64,000 nt of DNA from Erythrobacter sp. EC-HK427 (GTDB taxonomy: Bacteria; Pseudomonadota; Alphaproteobacteria; Sphingomonadales; Sphingomonadaceae): contig NZ_LR701479.1 in assembly GCF_902498745.1 (NCBI RefSeq), positions 562,292 through 626,291 on the forward strand, read 5' to 3'. The translations under genes and the position numbers were made by a program. Positions 44,194 through 51,796 of the stretch are shown piece after piece. Below the pieces are notes generated by a model that searched no databases, was not told where the DNA came from, and saw only the letters and a program-made list of their open reading frames with translations. Numbering within the stretch: position 1 is the first letter of the stretch; the number at the start of each line of letters is the position of its first letter.

Positions 44194-44592
44194 ATGACTG
44201 AACCCACGCAGGATGAATTCGAAATTTCGATTTTTGTGCCTAAGGGCGATACGCCAGTCCAGGTGCCGCGCGATCCATCGGTCGAGCATCATTCGATGCG
44301 CGATTGGGTGCCAGGTCTCGGCCGGGTCGCCAAGGTAGGCGCTGAGGAGGTGCAGGAGCAATGGACCCGCACCGTCGACACGCTCATGAAATTGAGCTCA
44401 ACCGTCGCCGCCCGCTCGAAGGAATGGTCGATCGAGGAGATCGAGGTCGGCCTGACCCTGAGCGCCAAGGGCGAGCTATTGTTCATCGCCGAGGCGGGCG
44501 CGGAAGCGAGCATCAAATTCAAGCTGACTCGCAAAGGCGAGCCCACCCCCGAGGCGCCTGCGCTCGGGTCACGCGTCCCGTCGGGAAGCTGA
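44194..44592 (+). CDS. trypsin co-occurring (Trypco1/Pepco-like) domain protein
   Basis: 132 residues with a clean ribosome site (GAGGAG). The second half has the small beta-rich signature of peptidase co-occurring domains: 'WSIEEIEVGLTLSAKGELLF', then 'IAEAGAEASIKFKLTR'; the first half has a strand and an amphipathic helix ('EQWTRTVDTLMKLSSTVAARS'). Trypco and Pepco domains were defined by their genomic linkage to trypsin-like proteases in bacterial conflict systems and are thought to act as adaptors or regulators. The protease lies immediately upstream, which fits exactly. I cannot decide between the two related domain types. Confidence 0.7.
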   Translation: MTEPTQDEFEISIFVPKGDTPVQVPRDPSVEHHSMRDWVPGLGRVAKVGAEEVQEQWTRTVDTLMKLSSTVAARSKEWSIEEIEVGLTLSAKGELLFIAEAGAEASIKFKLTRKGEPTPEAPALGSRVPSGS

Positions 44593-44621
44593 CGCCGAAC
44601 GCTGCATGATTGTAGCGAGGT

Positions 44622-45866
44622 TCATTCGTTCTTCAAAGTTTCGTCGATGGCTTGCGCAAGTGCTAACATACGATCGATGAGGTCTTTTATCCGTGGGTGA
44701 TCTGCAACCAAGCCAGTCGGAGATTCTAGTACCAAGGTCGCTAGCGATTCCGCATTCCAGGATAGTGGTTCTGCCCACTTCCACCATGGCCACCAGCCGC
44801 TTGACGATCCACCTTCCACTTCTCTGACGGCTTCACTTATTGCAGGATGAGAAGAGCAGCCCTCGCCCTTTTCTACGGATTTGTTGCGTGGATCGGGTGC
44901 TCTTATCCCGAAATAAACATCGGCGTAATTCGTTCGACCGGGCGAGATCGCAACGGAACAATTTTCGGGCCATGATGGACGACGAAATCCCCACCAATTA
45001 TCCTTGTCGCCAAGCGCTTCACTCAGTGAGCAATCGTCGTATTCTTCCTCAATGTCATTGAACGCACCGCGGGCCTTCAGCAGTACCTCCTCGGCGATCT
45101 CTTCAATCAGTGCCTTATGAAGCCTAGTTTGTGACAGCATGACCATTGCTAGAGCGCGCTTGCTCTCGATCCCCCGCTCGTACTCCGATTCTACAGCTTG
45201 GATGTACGCGACGTTCTCATCAGCCTTCATCGGCTCGCCCCCAAATTCGAATTTCAAATATGCGACCAATTCCGCAATGTGCGTTTGCGTTCGCGCGGCG
45301 CGAATTTCCTGTCGACAATCGGCGAGGATTTGCGTGAGCGCTGTTTCATCGTCCGAATGCAATCGGACAACGCGCACCTCGCTCTTTGCAGTTTCAGGTT
45401 CCTTGTTGGACAAAAAAATCAGTACCGGGCTGCGCCCTCGACTCCAACCTTTTAAAGCTGACAGATAGTCGACGAGCTGGTCGGGTTGCTGCGCCGCCCA
45501 TGGCTTGTTCTCTATACCCACGATGAGTCGCGGCGTTTCGATTACGAGATCAATCTGTCTACCATCTCGGGTCATCATTTCTCTTCGGACCGTGATAGGT
45601 TCGATGACATTAACTCGAGGAAGGTCGAGCCTGCGGAGCAACGCGTTCAGAAAGAGTATGTCTTGACCATGCGTTCCCCGCGGATCGAAAATGTCAGCTA
45701 TGATCCGACTGAGACTGGCCTCGTTCGGTCGGAACAGAGAAAATGCATTGAGACGGGGCGCCCCGAAAAGCTCGGATCCTGCCCTTTTTGCCGCCAATAT
45801 CGGATATTGATGTGACAGCCTCCGGAGAACGGACCCGAAAGATGGCATCGCGCGTGACTGGTTCAT
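44622..45866 (-). CDS. PD-(D/E)XK nuclease superfamily protein (PDDEXK_4-like)
   Basis: 414 residues from the ATG at 45866; other methionines at 45848 and a TTG at 45884 are possible, none with a strong ribosome site. The N-terminal half shows the family order: 'RPNEASLSRIIADIFDPRGTHGQDILFLNALL', 'RDGRQIDLVIE' (Asp), 'IVGIENKPWAAQQPDQLVDYL' (Glu-x-Lys with the following Gln helix). The C-terminal half is Trp-rich and acidic, of unknown role. Such proteins are common single-gene accessories in defence regions; phage-defence function is plausible but unproven. It is convergent with the Trypco/Pepco-like gene. Confidence 0.75.
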   Translation of the reverse strand: MNQSRAMPSFGSVLRRLSHQYPILAAKRAGSELFGAPRLNAFSLFRPNEASLSRIIADIFDPRGTHGQDILFLNALLRRLDLPRVNVIEPITVRREMMTRDGRQIDLVIETPRLIVGIENKPWAAQQPDQLVDYLSALKGWSRGRSPVLIFLSNKEPETAKSEVRVVRLHSDDETALTQILADCRQEIRAARTQTHIAELVAYLKFEFGGEPMKADENVAYIQAVESEYERGIESKRALAMVMLSQTRLHKALIEEIAEEVLLKARGAFNDIEEEYDDCSLSEALGDKDNWWGFRRPSWPENCSVAISPGRTNYADVYFGIRAPDPRNKSVEKGEGCSSHPAISEAVREVEGGSSSGWWPWWKWAEPLSWNAESLATLVLESPTGLVADHPRIKDLIDRMLALAQAIDETLKNE

Positions 45867-45951
45867 AGTTAAGGACGTAAACAATTTTCGTCATTTTGGA
45901 ACGCTTTCGGCAGTCGCGACCTGATTGCATCAAGCATCACGTCCAAAAGTG

Positions 45952-46170
45952 TCATCTTTGCAGCCGACATTCTACCCAACTATCTACCTCATCCTCGGCC
46001 CATGCGACCGCATAGCCGCCCAACTGGACAGGCTTCGGAAACTTACCTTCAGCCATCCAGCGATAGATCGTGGAACGGCCAAGCCCGACACGGTGCTGCA
46101 CTTCGGGCAGGCGAATAAGCCGCGTCGTATGGCGGGGCTCTGTCGCGCCTTTGTCGATCTCTTCACCCAC
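45952..46170 (-). CDS. AlpA-family MerR-like regulator
   Basis: 72 residues starting at the GTG at 46170, chosen because GGAGG lies 5 bases upstream; the frame is open to 46263 but that part overlaps the upstream gene. The helix-turn-helix 'RLPEVQHRVGLGRSTIYRWM' followed by 'KFPKPVQLGGYAVAWAEDEVDSWV' is the AlpA/phage regulatory signature. AlpA proteins regulate excision or transfer functions in prophages and integrative elements. It overlaps the end of the HTH-protein gene by 8 bases and lies divergent from the tra operon, so a role in controlling transfer is likely. Confidence 0.85.
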   Translation of the reverse strand: MGEEIDKGATEPRHTTRLIRLPEVQHRVGLGRSTIYRWMAEGKFPKPVQLGGYAVAWAEDEVDSWVECRLQR

Positions 46171-46654
46171 GATGGCCTCCTTCGGCACCAGCAAAGACGT
46201 CGCCGAGCAGCGCGTCCTTGCGTTCGAGCTCCTCGATGTGGTCGGAAAGCAGGCGGGCGACACGGTGTGCGGTGCCCTTGGCCCAGCGCGGTTTCACATC
46301 ATGCAGCTGGTTGCCAAGAACCCGTTCAAGCGCTGACGGCAGCTCGCCGGAAAAGTCCTCGAAGAATTGCGCGAGGTCCGATTGCAACCAAGCGATTGCG
46401 TGATCGCCGCTGCTCACCAAGAACAGAAGCAAATGCGCGTTCGGCGCAACACCGCTGGCGGCAAGAATACGCAAGGCCTCGCCAAGGCTGGCCGACCGTT
46501 CGCCGGCAAGGACGCGGCGCAAGGCATCCTTATGGATCTGCGCATCGCGCGCGATGTCACAGCGGGCACGGCCGCTGGCTTCGACGGCGGCCAGAAGCAA
46601 GCGGGCGAGGTCGGCGCGAACCTGTTGTTCGGCAAAGAGCGCCATGTCGGTCAT
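46163..46654 (-). CDS. HTH-domain regulatory protein next to tra operon
   Basis: 163 residues. An N-terminal XRE-like helix-turn-helix can be seen ('ARCDIARDAQIHKDALRRVLAGERSASLGEALRILAASG'), followed by a helical section ('IAWLQSDLAQFFEDFSGELPSALERVLG') and a C-terminal 'RVARLLSDHIEELERKDALL'. It overlaps the AlpA-like gene downstream by 8 bases and is transcribed divergently from traA across about 360 bases. It probably regulates the transfer operon; its DNA target is not known. Confidence 0.65.
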   Translation of the reverse strand: MTDMALFAEQQVRADLARLLLAAVEASGRARCDIARDAQIHKDALRRVLAGERSASLGEALRILAASGVAPNAHLLLFLVSSGDHAIAWLQSDLAQFFEDFSGELPSALERVLGNQLHDVKPRWAKGTAHRVARLLSDHIEELERKDALLGDVFAGAEGGHRG

Positions 46655-47017
46655 CGACGAGTCCTTTCGTTAAGAGATGATCGACTCACCGGCTAACCGA
46701 AAAGGAAGCCTGTAGGAAAACAAAAAGAACATTTGAAGAACATAGAGGAAGGAGCGAATCAGTTTCCTTCGGTGATTCGCGCAAATTCTGGGCACTTTCA
46801 CGCAGATTGCGGCACACCGCGCGCCAAAGCCGGCACTGGTAGCGCCGCTGCGCGACCAACCGGCGCAGATTGCGGCCTACACGCTACCCGATGTCGCTTT
46901 TTGCTTGGTCGCTACCCCAAAAATCCACTTCTCCGTTTCCTACAGCTCCGATCCGGAGAGAGGAAAGAACATACAGCGAACACATCGCTGGCTGATGTTC
47001 AATCCCCGGAGTTTCCC
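46655..47017. promoter_or_regulatory. divergent regulatory region before the tra operon
   Basis: About 360 bases between the HTH gene and traA with no supported gene. AAGAACAT occurs at 46725-46732, 46736-46743 (11 bases apart, one helical turn) and again at 46965-46972. A 13-base direct repeat CGCAGATTGCGGC occurs at 46801-46813 and 46864-46876. CTCCG-ATC-CGGAG is a short palindrome at about 46,947. These are candidate binding sites for the two adjacent regulators. A GGAG ribosome site precedes traA. No clear -35/-10 pair could be assigned. Confidence 0.4.
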
Positions 47018-47341
47018 ATGATGACGACCAAGACTGCTCTGTCCCCCCGCAAGCGCATTGCGGGCCGCGACTACATCCTTCCTGCCTGCATTGCGCTGGC
47101 CTGTGCCGGTGCGGCCTATGCCGGCGCCGATACCACTTTCGATCCCGCACTGCAGAAATTTACCGACTTCCTCGAAGGCTCCGGCGGCAAGATCATCACC
47201 GTGCTCAGCCTTGCAGGCGGTCTCATTGCCCTTGCCTCGGGCCGCTTTGCACTCGGCCAGGTCGCAGTGCCGGTAGGTGTGGGCATTGGCGTCGGCACCG
47301 GCGTGCCGATCGTCACCTCGGTCGTGACCGCGGTCATCTGA
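47018..47341 (+). CDS. traA: F-type conjugative pilin TraA/TrbC-VirB2-like
   Basis: 107 residues from the ATG at 47018 (GGAG upstream; a second ATG follows directly). A basic N-terminus and long hydrophobic leader ('YILPACIALACAGAAYAGA') with cleavage near AYA-GA precede the mature pilin of about 70 residues: 'FLEGSGGKIITVLSLAGGLIALASGRF' and 'VPVGVGIGVGTGVPIVTSVVTAVI', two hydrophobic helices around a short basic loop. This is the pilin layout, and it is the first gene of the F-type operon, immediately before traL. It forms the conjugative pilus shaft. Confidence 0.85.
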   Translation: MMTTKTALSPRKRIAGRDYILPACIALACAGAAYAGADTTFDPALQKFTDFLEGSGGKIITVLSLAGGLIALASGRFALGQVAVPVGVGIGVGTGVPIVTSVVTAVI

Positions 47342-47372
47342 ACCCCTGACCCGGTTACGACAGGAGGGCGGC

Positions 47373-47660
47373 ATGGCCGACAGGTACCTCGTTCCACAGC
47401 GGCTCGACGACCCGGAGCTTATTGGCTTCTGGACCATCGACGAGTTTGCGGGAATTCTCTTTCCCTTTGCGTGGGGCATTGTCTCGCAGCACATCTTCAT
47501 CGGCATCGGCCTGGCTGTCGGAGCCTGGTTTGCCTTGCGGAAGGCGAAGGCACGCGGCGCCGGTTCGGCACTGGTGCATGCTGCGTACTGGTACCTGCCC
47601 GGGAGCTTTCTCGGGCTGAAAGCCACGCCGCCCTCCCATTGCCGCCTGCTGGCGGGCTGA
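47373..47660 (+). CDS. traL: type IV secretion pilus assembly protein TraL
   Basis: 95 residues with CAGGAGG ribosome site. 'YLVPQRLDDPELIGFWTIDEF' followed by two membrane helices ('ILFPFAWGIVSQHIFIGIGLAVGAWFAL') and 'HAAYWYLPG' is the TraL (VirB3-like) signature. It is an inner-membrane component required for pilus assembly. It lies between traA and traE as in F-type systems. Confidence 0.9.
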   Translation: MADRYLVPQRLDDPELIGFWTIDEFAGILFPFAWGIVSQHIFIGIGLAVGAWFALRKAKARGAGSALVHAAYWYLPGSFLGLKATPPSHCRLLAG

Positions 47661-47672
47661 GGGAGGCGAGCG

Positions 47673-48242
47673 ATGCAAGCAGAATTCGCGCATGAACTGG
47701 CACAGGGCTACCTGCGGCAACGCAACCGCTTTGCGCTGCTCGCCGGCGTTCTCGGGCTGACCACGCTGCTCGGCCTTGGCGCTGCAGTGACCCGCGACGA
47801 ACATGTCGTGCTGGTGCCGGTCACCGCCGAGCGGATCACCGTATCGAGCGGCGGGATCGATGCAGCCTATCTCGAGCTTGTCACCCGCGACACAGCGCTG
47901 ATGCTGCTCAACCGTGCGCCCGAGAGCCTCGACTACTGGATGACCAACATCCTGAAGCTCGCCGATCCCGCCGCACATGGCCGGCTCAAAGCAGAGCTTG
48001 TGCAGATCGTCGAAGAGCAGCGCGGTTCGGATGTAAGCCAAGCCTTCGTGATCGGACAGATGCAAGTCGACCCCGAAGCGCTGACCTCGCGGGTCAGCGG
48101 CACGCTAAAGACTTTCGTCGGCGCGCAAGTGATCTCCAGCCAGGAGCGCCAGTTCATTTTCCATTGGGCGAAGCGCGGTCTCAGCCTGTCGCTCGCCGGC
48201 TTCGAACAGGTTCCCACACAAGACGAGGAGCAGGACCAATGA
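47673..48242 (+). CDS. traE: type IV secretion protein TraE (VirB5/VirB8-like position)
   Basis: 189 residues: an N-terminal cytoplasmic tail ('LRQRNRFALLAGVLGLTTLLG') with one membrane helix, then a periplasmic domain ('HVVLVPVTAERITVSSGGIDAAYLELVTRDTALMLLNRAPES', 'FIFHWAKRGLSLSLAGFE'). This is the TraE pattern of F-type systems, a VirB8-like inner-membrane scaffold protein. A GGAGG site precedes the start. Its stop overlaps the traK start (ATGA). Confidence 0.9.
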   Translation: MQAEFAHELAQGYLRQRNRFALLAGVLGLTTLLGLGAAVTRDEHVVLVPVTAERITVSSGGIDAAYLELVTRDTALMLLNRAPESLDYWMTNILKLADPAAHGRLKAELVQIVEEQRGSDVSQAFVIGQMQVDPEALTSRVSGTLKTFVGAQVISSQERQFIFHWAKRGLSLSLAGFEQVPTQDEEQDQ

Positions 48243-49054
48243 GTTTGCTGCACAATTCCACAACCGCCCTTCTCGCAGCGACCGGTATCGCTCTGTGCGG
48301 CCTAGGCGCAGGGCAACGGCGTGACATAGCGCTCAAACTTGCCGGCATGGCGGCGCTGGGCGCCGCCTTCATGCCGAGCCCGGCATTGGCCGACCAGTTT
48401 ATCGAGGCCAGCGACGGCGCGACGATCGATTGCGAACTCGCCCGCGGCGAGCTCTCGCGGATCGCACTCATCGATGACGGCTTTGCCAATGTCTCGAAGA
48501 TCGCGAGCGGCTTTCCCTATAACGACTTCCAGGTGACGCACGAGCCGGTGCGCGGGGACATCTATATTTCCGTCCCGCCGCAGTTCGCGGCCGCCCGGGT
48601 CACCTTCTTCGCGACCAGCCAGGCAGGCTTCGTCTACAAATTCGCGTGCCGTCTCGCTGGCGAGGATGCGACGCAGATCTTCATCACCAATCCGGCGCTG
48701 CGCCAGAGCGAGGCTGCCGAATGGGAAGCTGAGACGGCCCCCGAAGACACCGCGATCCGTCTGATCGAAGCCATGGCGGGCGATGCCGTCCTGCCGGGCT
48801 TTACCGCACGGGCCGAGATCTCCGCCCCACGCCGGACGGGCGGCATCGAAGTCCAGCGCGTTGCCGAATACCGCGGCGCTGCGCTGACCGGCCAGAGTTT
48901 CCTCATCCGCAATCTTGGTGATCAGGACTTGCTGCTTGCTGCCGAACGCGAAGCTCCGGCGGGCGCGCTCGCCTTTGCCTATGGCCGCGATGTGCTTCCA
49001 CCCGGCGAAGCGACCCGCGCATTCCTTGTCTTCGCACGGGGAGGGATCGACTGA
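48239..49054 (+). CDS. traK: type IV secretion outer-membrane complex protein TraK
   Basis: 271 residues from the ATG overlapping the traE stop; longer frames upstream lie inside traE. A signal sequence ('LAGMAALGAAFMPSPALADQ') is preceded by an N-terminal extension of about 35 residues that could be a second hydrophobic segment. The mature part ('IASGFPYNDFQVTHEP', 'DIYISVPP', 'SFLIRNLGDQDLLL') is TraK/VirB9-like, part of the periplasmic and outer-membrane core with TraB and TraV. traB begins one base inside its stop. Confidence 0.85.
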   Translation: MSLLHNSTTALLAATGIALCGLGAGQRRDIALKLAGMAALGAAFMPSPALADQFIEASDGATIDCELARGELSRIALIDDGFANVSKIASGFPYNDFQVTHEPVRGDIYISVPPQFAAARVTFFATSQAGFVYKFACRLAGEDATQIFITNPALRQSEAAEWEAETAPEDTAIRLIEAMAGDAVLPGFTARAEISAPRRTGGIEVQRVAEYRGAALTGQSFLIRNLGDQDLLLAAEREAPAGALAFAYGRDVLPPGEATRAFLVFARGGID

Positions 49055-50373
49055 TGTCCGAGAGCAACAACAGCCCGAACGCCAGAGAGACAAAGCCGAT
49101 GCCCGGTTCTGCGCAAGCACGTGAGACCGGTCGCCGCAATCTCAACGCGCAAATCGCACAGCGTCAGAAGCTGCTGCTTGCCGGGATCGGCGCGGTCGCG
49201 CTGATCGGCGGCGGCATGTTCATCTTCAGCGACAGCGACGCGGAAACCGGAAGCGGCACGAACAGAGCGGCAACAATCGATACAGGCGGGCTCGTCAACC
49301 GCAACCTGTCACAGCGCGAGTTTGTCGCCAGCTATGGCAACCGGCTCGATGCGCAGGGACGCGCGATCAAGGACTTGCAGGACAGCCAGGTGCCGCGTCC
49401 GCAAATCGAGCAGGAACTCGAAGCCCTGCGCGCGGAAAATGCGCGTATGCTCAGCGACGGCCAGATGGCAATCGATGCGATCTCGACCGAGAACGCCGCG
49501 CTTCGCGGCGCGCTCGACCAGGTGCGCCAAGCGGAGACAGCCGCGCCCGTCGCGCCTCCCCCCGCCTATGGCACGGGCGTTCAAGGTGGCGAGCCCGTCG
49601 AATCCGGTTCGGGCGGTCTGCCCGCGCGGGTAGGCGGGCTCGATCAATTGACCTTTACCGAGCGTGCGGCAACACAGGCGCGTCCCGCAGGCGCCGAGCG
49701 CGCCGCGGCATTGATGCTCGAGGCAAGCCGCGATTATCTGCCCCCCAATTCCTACGCGCCGGCCCGCGTTATTGTCGGGGTCGACGCCTCGACAGGTGTT
49801 GCGAGCCAGACCGATCCCCTGCCGGTTGTGCTGCGCATTACCGGTCCTGCCCGCTCGGTCATGCGCGGCAACCAGCTGCTCTCGACCGATATCACCGGCT
49901 GCCTCGTCAACGGTGCCGCGCGCGGCGACCTCTCCGCCGAGAAAGTCTATGTCCAGCTTGTGCGCATGACCTGCGCCCAGCCCGGCGGGCGCTATGCGGT
50001 GAGCGAAGTCAAAGGTTTTGTCGCTTTCGCCGGCAAATCCGGCGTGCGCGGCCGCGTCGTGAGCCGCGAAGGCAGCCTTGTCAGCCAAGCACTGCTGGCC
50101 GGCATTGTCGGCGGGTTCGGGCGCGGCTTTACCGCGAACGCCAATGGCATCTTCACCGGCCAGGTGCGCGCGGACGGGCAGCGCGAAGCGCTGTCACCAA
50201 CCGACATTCTTGCAGGCGGGCTCGGCCAGGGCGCGGGCGAGGCCGCCGACACGGTCAGCCGCTATCTGATCGAGCGCGCCGAACAATATCAACCAGTCGT
50301 CGAGATGCCGACCGGCATCGAGGTCGAGATCGTTTTTCTCGACGGCGTCCATGTCAGGAGCACACCCCAATGA
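49054..50373 (+). CDS. traB: type IV secretion core protein TraB (VirB10-like)
   Basis: 439 residues: a cytoplasmic N-terminus, a membrane helix at about 34-55 ('LLLAGIGAVALIGGGMFIF'), a periplasmic coiled coil (about 95-165), a Pro/Gly linker and a VirB10-type C-terminal domain ('YAPARVIVGVDASTG', 'GCLVNGAARGDLSAEKVYVQLVRMTC', 'VKGFVAFAGKSGVRGRVVSREG'). TraB spans from the inner to the outer membrane as the backbone of the core complex. It starts within the traK stop (TGATG) and overlaps the DsbC-like gene (ATGA). Confidence 0.92.
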   Translation: MSESNNSPNARETKPMPGSAQARETGRRNLNAQIAQRQKLLLAGIGAVALIGGGMFIFSDSDAETGSGTNRAATIDTGGLVNRNLSQREFVASYGNRLDAQGRAIKDLQDSQVPRPQIEQELEALRAENARMLSDGQMAIDAISTENAALRGALDQVRQAETAAPVAPPPAYGTGVQGGEPVESGSGGLPARVGGLDQLTFTERAATQARPAGAERAAALMLEASRDYLPPNSYAPARVIVGVDASTGVASQTDPLPVVLRITGPARSVMRGNQLLSTDITGCLVNGAARGDLSAEKVYVQLVRMTCAQPGGRYAVSEVKGFVAFAGKSGVRGRVVSREGSLVSQALLAGIVGGFGRGFTANANGIFTGQVRADGQREALSPTDILAGGLGQGAGEAADTVSRYLIERAEQYQPVVEMPTGIEVEIVFLDGVHVRSTPQ

Positions 50374-51233
50374 AATATTCCGATACCAAGCCCGGCGTCA
50401 AAGCGCGCCTCGCGCATCTGGCCATCGCGGCCAGCAGTGCAGCGGCAGTGCTGACTGTAGGGGTCAGCGTCGTCACAGCGATCCCTGCTGCAGCCCAGAA
50501 CATTGCTGGCGAAGTCACCGAGGCGCTGCAACTGCGGCTTCCCAAAACCCCGATCGACGAGATCGTCTGCGATCGCTTTGGCCCATGGTGCGAAGTCGTC
50601 TCGGGCGACACGCTCTTCTACATCGACAAAAGCGCCCGTTACCTGCTGGTCGGCCGCCTTTACGATATGGTAGAACGGCGCGATGTGACAGCGGCACGCC
50701 TGCTCGAGATCAATCCCGACATCATTGCCGCTGGCGCAGCACGCGCGGCGGCTCCGGAAAGCGACGACAAGCTTGCCGGGACCACGCCGCAGAATGTGGA
50801 TCTGTCCACGCTGCCTGCCGAAGGCGCCATTCATTGGGGGAACAAAAAGGGTCCAAAGCTCGTCATCTTTTCCGATTTCCAGTGCGGCTTCTGCCGCCGG
50901 CTTGCAGGCGAGCTCGGCAAGGCGGGGGTCTGGATCGAAGAGCGCCCGCTCGCCATCCTCGGCGACGACAGCCGCCGTCTTGCCGAAGCCGTGATCTGCG
51001 CCAAAGATCCCCGCAGCGCGTTGCACCTCGCCTACAAGGGCACTTTGCCCACCGACAGCAAAACCTGCCCCGAGACACGCGGTCTCGACGCCAATGCGAA
51101 GTTTGCGCGCGCGCATGGTTTTTCCGGAACGCCCGTGATCGTGCGCGCAAGCGATGGCGCAGTGCTGCACGGATACCGCGATGCAGCAGCTTTGCGGGCA
51201 TTTGCGCAGGGCCCGAAAGGAGAGCGCAAGTGA
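50370..51233 (+). CDS. DsbC-like thiol-disulfide isomerase of the transfer operon
   Basis: 287 residues with a signal sequence ('VGVSVVTAIPAAAQN'), an N-terminal DsbC-type dimerisation part and a thioredoxin fold with active site CGFC at about 172-175 ('VIFSDFQCGFCRRL') and the cis-Pro 'FSGTPVIV'. It is periplasmic and expected to form or reshuffle disulfides in Cys-rich transfer proteins such as TraN, TraU and TraH encoded downstream. It corresponds to the DsbC or TrbB function of other F-type systems. It overlaps traB by ATGA and is followed by traV. Confidence 0.88.
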   Translation: MKYSDTKPGVKARLAHLAIAASSAAAVLTVGVSVVTAIPAAAQNIAGEVTEALQLRLPKTPIDEIVCDRFGPWCEVVSGDTLFYIDKSARYLLVGRLYDMVERRDVTAARLLEINPDIIAAGAARAAAPESDDKLAGTTPQNVDLSTLPAEGAIHWGNKKGPKLVIFSDFQCGFCRRLAGELGKAGVWIEERPLAILGDDSRRLAEAVICAKDPRSALHLAYKGTLPTDSKTCPETRGLDANAKFARAHGFSGTPVIVRASDGAVLHGYRDAAALRAFAQGPKGERK

Positions 51234-51796
51234 GCAGCTCCGCTCTCCGCTGCTTCCCATCTCTTGCGCTTCTCGTGCTGACGGGCGGCTGTTCGACACT
51301 GGGCAGCAATATCTCGGGTGATTTTGCCTGCCGGACGCCCGAAGGCAGCTGCGCGCCCACCACGCTGATCGATGCGGCGGCGACCGGCATCAGCGCGCCG
51401 GCACGCGCAGGATCCGGTCCCGCGGCGATGGCACGCGAAGCCACAAGCACACTGCAGGTGGTTGTGGCAGCGCGCCGGGACCATGCCGGACGCATCCACG
51501 AAGCTAGAGTGGTGCACGTGCCGCTCCCGGAGGATCCGGTAGCAGACTGGCGCGCTCCGCTGCGCACCGGCGATGTCCTCCGGGCCATCGGCAGCAGTAT
51601 CGCCGAAACCCGCGAGACCGGTGTTTCACCTCTTTCCGACACTCCCGAGCAAACGCCGGGCCTACTGCATTCCCCCTGGCAGCTGGTCCCGGCCGAGCCC
51701 GGCGCAAGCGCGCCGGACCCCGGGGGACCTAGCGCGTTTCCCCCTCCCCGCGCGCCGGTCCCCCACCCTGATCCCAGTGAAGGAGAAAGCCAGTGA
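51230..51796 (+). CDS. traV: type IV secretion lipoprotein TraV
   Basis: 188 residues from a GTG at 51230 with AGGAGA upstream. The lipobox 'VLTGGCSTLG' marks a lipoprotein, followed by 'SGDFACRTPEGSCAP', the conserved two-Cys pattern of TraV. The C-terminus is Pro-rich ('PDPGGPSAFPPPRAPVPHP'). TraV is the VirB7-like outer-membrane ring component that pairs with TraK. The frame extends far upstream within the DsbC-like gene, but the lipobox and ribosome site fix the start. It overlaps traC (GTGA). Confidence 0.85.
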   Translation: MSSSALRCFPSLALLVLTGGCSTLGSNISGDFACRTPEGSCAPTTLIDAAATGISAPARAGSGPAAMAREATSTLQVVVAARRDHAGRIHEARVVHVPLPEDPVADWRAPLRTGDVLRAIGSSIAETRETGVSPLSDTPEQTPGLLHSPWQLVPAEPGASAPDPGGPSAFPPPRAPVPHPDPSEGESQ

